Below, in pieces: positions 57,804 to 64,000 of a DNA stretch of 64,000 nucleotides (positions are counted from its first letter, which is position 1; each line of letters opens with the position of its first letter). Below the pieces are notes generated by a model. The model worked only from the letters and a program-made list of their open reading frames with translations, did not search any database and was not told where the DNA came from. The DNA comes from Syncephalastrum monosporum B8922. Taxonomy: Eukaryota > Mucoromycota > Mucoromycetes > Mucorales > Syncephalastraceae. Where the stretch lies: NCBI GenBank assembly GCA_000697355.1, contig JNEN01000762.1, forward strand, positions 1-64,000, read 5' to 3'. The position numbers and the translations under genes are program-made.

Positions 57804-59491
57804 TTTGGATATGTCGAATAAATTAAAGAATAAATAATAATGCGTGCGATGGGATAAATAGGGAATCGAGAGCAATATCTTTCAATAGAACGCTTATATA
57901 TATATAGAGGATAAGGTGCACCTGTCATTATCAAAGTATTGAGATCAGGACCGGCCCCTCTTGTCTTGCCGATATCACAAACACACAGCTCTGTTTTGTT
58001 CTTGAAAATAATTTCCTCTGAGAGGTAATTGTAGCTTTTAGAAACAAACAGACGGGACTTACCCTGAGTTGATCATGCGTAAGGTCCACGACAAGACTTT
58101 AGACATTAAGATGCATACAGGTATGGCATATCGGTTAGAGCGCAGCATTTCACTATATCATGAAGGAGCTCGTTGATAATGACCTACTAGTCAACAACGG
58201 TCCTCTGCTCTACTGGGCTGTCATGCAATCACAGCCATGTCACGTCTACAGCCCGAGTCTGAAGAACTTTCTCTTGCTTTTCCTTCTATCACATGTCTAT
58301 ATGTCTACGCATACAACAAATACGATTCTTACTCCGTGATAGCTTTCAGATCATCAAACTAAGAAGGCATTACGCTTGCGAGATTTCACGCATATAGAGA
58401 TTCTTTTTCAAGGATTATTGTCACAGTAGTGCTATTGTCACCCAAGTGAATTACCCTCCCCATCATCAGTATCGTCCAGCGAAGGTACACGAATAAAATA
58501 CATTTTTGGATTGGCACGAACCGGTAAATAGTGCAAGTAACATGGGGGTTTATGCATTGCATCTCCTCTTGAACTGGAGCACAGACCTCGTCCATAACTG
58601 TTCAGCATAAGCTTAGTCTTGGGTCAGTCCGCGGAATGAAGCAAAGCATTCCACTGAGTCGCTCTATACGCATTTACACATCTGCGCCTCGTACATGCAA
58701 CGTGAAATATTATATACTATCTTATAACAACGAAGTGGAAACCAAATCCTATTCGTGCGCGCTATTTTGTGGTAAATGTATGTAATGTATATAATATAAA
58801 TAGGGACCATTTGGCGGCCAAAAAAGAGAGTGAAGTTTGACAGCTTCGAAAGAGGAGGCATCTTTGCAGGCGTGGTCGAAAGCTCGGTCTATTTGATTGA
58901 CATCGTCAAAATGCTACGACAGCGTGTGGTCATCCAAATAGCCAGAAGATATAGGATCTGGATCATTACCTGTAGCAACCTGCCTCTTACTTTATAATGA
59001 CGCAGCGGCATAATCAGATCAGCTGCAAATACAGTACTGTATGTTTGCAGAGCCAGTAATTATCGGGTGCTCGAACAATTTCTTCGGGCTGGATTCAGCC
59101 AAGCTAGGTGTGAGAGAGTCGATAATTCTTCAGTTACGATGGGTTGAGACTTGTGTGGGCACTATGCATGGTTATCTTCGGTGATACGAAACATGGCAAG
59201 GCTTGCTTATGTAAGTCAAGCTGTGGTAAGACGCAGGCAATTGCTCATACCGTTGCCATGTATGCAATACGCCTCTTGTAAGCTCTCGGTATGGCAACCC
59301 GAAACTTGGAGAATGGGAGTATTCTGTGGCGGTTTTGTCTGGCACAAGGAATAATGAGAGAAGAAGGAGGCATACGATATCGTATCATTTCAATTCTTCA
59401 GCCGTAAATTCTCTTGATTTCGATCACTTTCCCACCCCTTACAGCTTTGCCAATTGCTCCAGCTGCGCGTTTTTTCCCTTTGTTTCTCCCA
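57804..59491. other. Gene-poor 1.7-kb region
   Basis: A TATATATATATA tract near 57894-57905 lies upstream of the acidic-protein gene. A 28-bp imperfect palindrome is at 59023-59050. No gene supported. Confidence 0.55.
59023..59050. repeat. 28-bp imperfect palindrome
   Basis: CTGCAAATACAG and CTGTATGTTTGCAG are inverted copies (one extra AC pair in the right arm), joined by TA. It could form a cruciform or bind a dimeric regulator. Confidence 0.55.
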
Positions 59492-60932
59492 ATGTCCGCA
59501 GCAGAACTTTATGCTAAGGCCAACGACGCCTTCTTTGATGACGATTACGAGGAAGCTGTCCAATACTATACCGAGGCTTTCGCGGTCGACAACACTAACG
59601 CCGAGATCCTTTTGAGACGGTAAGGGGCGATGAACACTCGCAGGAATCCCATGGAATTGATCCGATTTCAGGTGCTCCGCCTATCAAAAGCTTAACGAAC
59701 TTCAAAAGGCTGTCGACGATGCCACGCAGGCGTTGACCATGCTCAACGCGAATCAGGGCTCCCGCAGCTTACTCGCACGAGGCCATTTGCAGAAAGGGTG
59801 AGTGCTTCCTCGGGAACGTGAGGAGAGAGTGAACTTGCATTCTCCATGATACCGCCGATGCGCGATTTATCGAGTCGTGATACTCATAGTGCTGCTATTC
59901 CATTCGTAGTATCTGTCTCCATCGCCTGAGCAAGTACAGCGAGGCACACGCCGAATTTCTGCAGTCAAAGGAACTGAACCCGAACGAGAAAACTTTGGTG
60001 ACCTGGTTGCGTAAAACCGAGGACAAGTTACCAAAAGAACAGCCCAAAACAGAGACAAAAGACGAACCCAAGCCGACTGCGCCTACGCCCAACACTGCTC
60101 AGGTTTACCGTACAAGGTAGAGTCGTAGACCTCGCGTGCGTCTTTTATTTCATGTATTGACCTGATCTCGACAAAACTAGACACGAATGGTTCCAGAATG
60201 ATGCCTTTGTTACGGTCGAGGTTTTTGTCAAAAACGTCAAAGACAGCAATGTCCATCTCTCCTTCTTTGATAAATCGGTAAACGGAAAAGGAAAAAAAAC
60301 AGAGTGATCATTTATTCTTACGTATCCCGTGCCATCTAGCTCTCTCTCACCATCAAAATGGCAGCTGGCTCAGAGTACTCGCTCGAGCTCGACCCGCTTG
60401 TCCATGAGATAGACCCTAAACAATCGTCGTACCGTATCCTGTCCACCAAGGTCGAGATTAAGCTCAAGAAGAAAGTCGAGGGTATTAAATGGAACAATCT
60501 CGAAGGCGAGGACACAGTTCCGTCCAACTGTAAGTGGCTCCTGTTCAAAAGTATTGCATTAGCGGCTCATGGCTGGAGACAGTGGCACCCACCGGTATCT
60601 CGAGCGCACGCAAACCCAAAGACTGGAACAAGATCGTATCTGATATTGACAAGGATCCTGAGCAAAAGGGTGGCGATCAGGCCCTGAACGACCTGTTCCA
60701 ACAAATCTACGCGAATGCAGATGAGGACTCTAAACGTGCCATGATGAAGAGCTATGTCGAGAGCAATGGTACGTGCCTCTCCACTAACTGGGGTGAGGTT
60801 GGTACCAAAACCGTCGAGACGAAGCCACCGGAAGGCATGGTCGCCAAGAAGGTAAATGTGGACTCTACTGCGATTGGAGGACAAGTACACTGATATCTGC
60901 GTTATTCGTTCTTATTCTAGTATAATCAATGA
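59492..60932 (+). CDS. sgt1: Sgt1, HSP90/SCF co-chaperone
   Basis: Seven exons (59492-59619, 59672-59797, 59910-60116, 60181-60277, 60340-60529, 60583-60851, 60921-60932) give 342 aa. Residues ~1-115 are three TPR motifs (AKANDAFFDDDYEEAVQYYT, YQKLNELQKAVDDATQALTM, ICLHRLSKYSEAHAEFLQS). Residues ~160-250 are a CS domain that binds HSP90 (HEWFQNDAFVTVEVFVKNV, VHLSFFDKS). Then comes an SGS domain (ISSARKPKDWNKIVSDI, MMKSYVESNGTCLSTNWGEV, PPEGMVAKK). Sgt1 links HSP90 to SCF ubiquitin ligase and kinetochore assembly. The final exon carries only YNQ and the stop; without that splice the reading runs on with VNVDSTAIGG before a stop at 60893. Confidence 0.95.
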
Positions 60933-61523
60933 GGAACACACACAGGCACACACACACACACATATTATACAACAGTCAAACAATACTCGCATTTCACAGA
61001 AACACACGGGGGTTATGTACACTGACAGTATCTCATGTTTGGATGCAGGTTGAGAAGAGGATGAAATCATATCACTTTGGATTTGGGAACAAGTCGCCTT
61101 GGGGACAAATAAATAAGTTAGGTTTATCTTATACGCGTTCGAGGTGAAGGCCTAGTAATGATTGCACATGGTATAGTAAAAACATGTACCTGACCGAGTG
61201 TGCAACGCCAGTCAATTTCTCTCGAAACTGTCATATAGGTCGCCCCCATTGTCCTTTGTATGAAGATGTGGGAGAAACTCGACCGAAACTACATGAAAAA
61301 TGACATAAAATACAATTTCTGCCCAAGATCTTGAACCACTTGCTGGCATCTTTCATCGCATCGACTTTTTTCGTGCACCGCACGTGATCTGGATCAGTAA
61401 GACAAAGAGCGAGGTACCAAAATGGGATAGGCCGGACTTTTCTCTCTCTCTCTCTGTGCGTGTTCTATTATTTCTCTTTCTACGACAGCACTTGACAGCT
61501 CACAAGTGGAGTCAGCCTGAACC
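60933..61523. other. Intergenic between sgt1 and dug2
   Basis: A CA microsatellite (60945-60962) lies in the probable 3' UTR of sgt1. A CT-repeat (61441-61455) lies shortly before the dug2 ATG. Nothing else recognised. Confidence 0.55.
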
Positions 61524-64000
61524 ATGGATTTGCATACGATCGAGTCACTAGTCTCGAGGACAGAAACAGCAAGCCCAGTCGGTAAATTGTTATTCTCTTC
61601 TTATAGTTCATGTCCATTTCTTTTTGCTCCTGGATTGTTCGACTCCTAATGTTATATAAAGGCAACATTTCGCGTGTTCGTGAATCGCGTCCTTTGAATC
61701 CTACACGCTGCACCCACACGATATCCCAAGAGGACAAGAGCTCAGTCCTGTCCCTCACAGCCAGCAAACGCTACCTTTTCAGCGGCAGTCAGGATTCTAA
61801 TATTCATGTACAATAATTTTCTTTCCCTCCGTTTGCATGATTGAGGGAATACCGATATTTATGTATGCACTGTTAGGTATGGGATCTGCAGACCTATACA
61901 CCCATTACTACTCTCCAGGGTCACCGGGGTAGTGTTCTGGGACTGTGCCTGTCACCTGACGAGCAATGGCTCTTTAGTTGCTCAGGTCAGTCATACCTTC
62001 TATCACAATATGCATAATCTTTTTTTAATATCACCACTGACACGAATGGTTTCTTAGGCGACGGTACGGTCAGGGTAAGCAAGGGGCAAAAAGGAAAAGC
62101 AGACTTGATGGTGGCGTAGTCTTACTCATAACATGAAAGGTCTGGAGTACCGAATCCTTGATGTGCGCGTACCTCATCCAATCATGCCACGATGTGGGTG
62201 ATATTTTCTCTGTCGTCTTTTCGGAGCAATCGCACACCATTTTCTTTGGCAGTCAAAACACGAGCATCCAGGTATACACATACACAATGACACGTCGTTT
62301 ATCACCGTACCTAACTTGGCTGGACAGTGGTACGACTTTGGTGACCCACAGACGCATGGCATGACAGGTGACTTGCCTTCGGTGCCTGCGCTGAACGACC
62401 ATCAAAAATCCAAGTTTTTTGAGTCACCGTCCTATTTGGAGGATCTGGATCGTTTTCCTGGTGAAGAGGATGTGATCCAATGCATTATCCGCGAGAAAAA
62501 CGTGTGCCTGAATGCACACGATGGCTACGTTTATTGCTTACTTCATGTCTCCGACATTCCCAACACCGAAGGCGAAGTCTTGATTAGTGGTAAGTTCAAG
62601 GCTGCATATCAAATGGGAGGAATCTCATTCGCATCTGCGTTGTAGGATCGGGTGACGGTGATGTCAAGGTAAGGTGTTGTTTGGCATGGCAGAGTAAACA
62701 AAGCTAACTGCACAGTAGATTTGGGCTATCGAAGACGGGCGACTCCGACTGCTGAATGTCCTCCATGGAGATTCAGATAAAGGTGTGCTGAGCATTGCAT
62801 TATCCGAAGACGGATATCTGTTTTGTGGCGTGCAAGGTGGTGATATCCGAGTAAGTTTCAAAAACGGGTCAAAATACAAAGCAAGACTCATCAACGCCTT
62901 TATTTACGTTAGGTCTGGGACCTGGAAACAGTATGTTATTGAATTGCAGCAAGGAGGGTCATGTCACTAAAAGACAAATCTCTAGAACCAATTAATCCGA
63001 TCGGTTATGGCTCATTCGGTAAGTGGCAAAAACTAGTGAACCCTACATGGTTTAACCGCGCTGTAGGACGATGTTCTTGCGGTGGCTGTCAAAGGACCAG
63101 GTCTGATCAGTGCCTCTGCAGATGGCACGATTAAGGTTAGTGAGTGGGCGGGGGAAAGAGACTGTGCTCCATGCTGACGGGTTAGTCAAGTTATGGGGCG
63201 AAGGATTTGAATACAGAGAATGCCTCGATGACCATGATGGCATTGTGCTTTCCATGACTTATACCAACGGTTCCATTGTGACCGGAAGCAGCGATCATAC
63301 TATTAAGGTAAAATGGTGGACACTTTGCGCTGGAAAGACATGCGCTGACACAAGCAACTAGTTCTGGGACATGCCTTACACGAATTCTGAACCCGAGATC
63401 TCACGGAGGAGCAGCATTGTGCACGATGCCCCCTCTTCAGGTACAGCCCAGCGCTACTGATATTAACGAGAAAACGAGAAAACTCATGGTACCAGATATC
63501 ATGATGTATGTCCTGGACAAGTGGATTGCTATGCGCACCATCAGCGGACTACCCAACTATATGGAAGAATGCCGGCGAGGCGCGCGGTTCCTCAAGAATG
63601 TGCTCCAACAACTCGGCGCCGTCAGCCGCATGATACCCGGCGCCACCGGGCGCAACCCGCTCGTCTATGGCCGTTTCTCGGCCAAACGACGCAGCACGAC
63701 CGGCACACCACCGAAAAAGACGCCGACGATCCTCGTCTATGGCCATTATGACGTGATTGCAGCCGACGAAAGCAGCGAGCAATGGAAAACAGACCCATTT
63801 AAGCTCATCGGCATGAACGGCTACCTCTATGGACGCGGTACCAGCGATAACAAGGTAACAAAAGAGTGGAGTATCAGGATGAGCAGGAAGCTCATACCAT
63901 GTAGGGTCCTATTCTTTCGTGCATTTTCGCAGTGTACGAGTTACTCAAAGAGGGTCTCTTGGACGCCAATGTCATTTTTCTGGTCGAAGGCGAAGAAGAG
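61524..64000 (+). CDS. dug2: Dug2: WD40 repeats fused to M20 metallopeptidase (glutathione degradation), cut by the window end
   Basis: At least thirteen exons are visible, the first at 61524-61581; the gene continues past 64000. The N-terminal half has WD40 units ending in WDL/VWS/IWA/FWD (SLTASKRYLFSGSQDSNIHV, GLCLSPDEQWLFSCSGDGTV, SMTYTNGSIVTGSSDHTIK). The C-terminal part begins the M20 peptidase fold (DIMMYVLDKWIAMRTIS). Metal-binding residues are in ILVYGHYDV (His and Asp), YGRGTSDNKGPI (Asp) and EGEEE. In yeast Dug2 pairs with Dug3, a glutamine amidotransferase, to cleave the gamma-glutamyl bond of glutathione; Dug1 then splits Cys-Gly. Exons are short and introns often break right before the WD-type Trp, which recurs as a splice pattern across the repeats. 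Confidence 0.93.

Noticed and set aside
58100..58175. tRNA-like string (GGTTAGAGCGCAG near 58132)
   Set aside because: It resembles a D-arm, but no matching acceptor stem, anticodon arm or TTCGA T-loop follows.

Overview
This is nuclear DNA of an early-diverging filamentous fungus, most likely a Mucoromycota species close to the Mucorales. The evidence is dense short GT-AG introns (about 45-120 nt), compact genes on both strands, a eukaryotic RNAi-type RNA-dependent RNA polymerase, a metazoan-like Ral GTPase, Kin1, Mid1, reticulon, Rvb1, Sgt1 and Dug2 genes, and degenerate copies of multi-exon families of a kind I associate with Mucoromycota. I see no bacterial operons, CRISPR, rRNA or convincing tRNA. 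The species cannot be fixed from the sequence. Exon limits were worked out by reading splice sites by eye and requiring phase to be kept.

Layout. 1-4.4 kb is a decayed, repeat-rich block. Two ~420-bp direct repeats (1044-1462 and 4007-4427) flank a broken minus-strand gene with an HTH domain and a zinc-finger-like segment (3820-2101), which a 235-bp TA-flanked inverted-repeat element (3405-3639) interrupts. 4.9-14.5 kb holds a small secreted protein, a DUF1206 membrane protein, Mid1 (calcium channel subunit) divergent from a p24/Erv25 cargo receptor, and two tandem class V PLP enzymes with identical intron positions. 15.7-24.2 kb holds a Kin1/PAR-1 kinase, a possible 2H phosphoesterase, an unknown 371-aa acidic protein and a hydrophilin-like stress protein. 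24.7-32.8 kb holds a long-chain acyl-CoA synthetase, the NSUN5/Rcm1 rRNA methyltransferase and a ferric-reductase/NOX-type oxidoreductase.

33.0-34.5 kb is a second decayed block: a broken lineage-specific gene and a retroelement integrase fragment. It lies directly upstream of an RNAi RdRP (about 35.0-39.0 kb). 40.5-43.7 kb has an 8-cysteine GPI-type surface protein and a peroxisomal enoyl-CoA isomerase. A gene-poor 2.8-kb stretch follows. 46.5-57.8 kb holds a PH-domain protein, an unusual CH-kinase-C1 protein with an HCD catalytic loop, a Ral-like GTPase, a reticulon divergent from Rvb1, and a secreted very acidic protein. 59.5-64.0 kb has Sgt1 (HSP90 co-chaperone) and the first part of Dug2 (WD40 plus M20 peptidase), which runs off the window.

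How the genes relate: as in most fungal regions, neighbours are not an obvious pathway cluster. Several touch shared processes: lipid activation and beta-oxidation (acyl-CoA synthetase, enoyl-CoA isomerase), ER shape and traffic (reticulon, Erv25), polarity and signalling (Kin1, CH-kinase-C1, Ral, PH protein, Mid1), thiol metabolism (Dug2, the PLP pair if Egt2-like) and RNA silencing beside transposon debris. The most unusual observations are the MITE-interrupted gene whose frame closes exactly when the element is removed, and the CH-kinase-C1 architecture with a non-RD catalytic loop.
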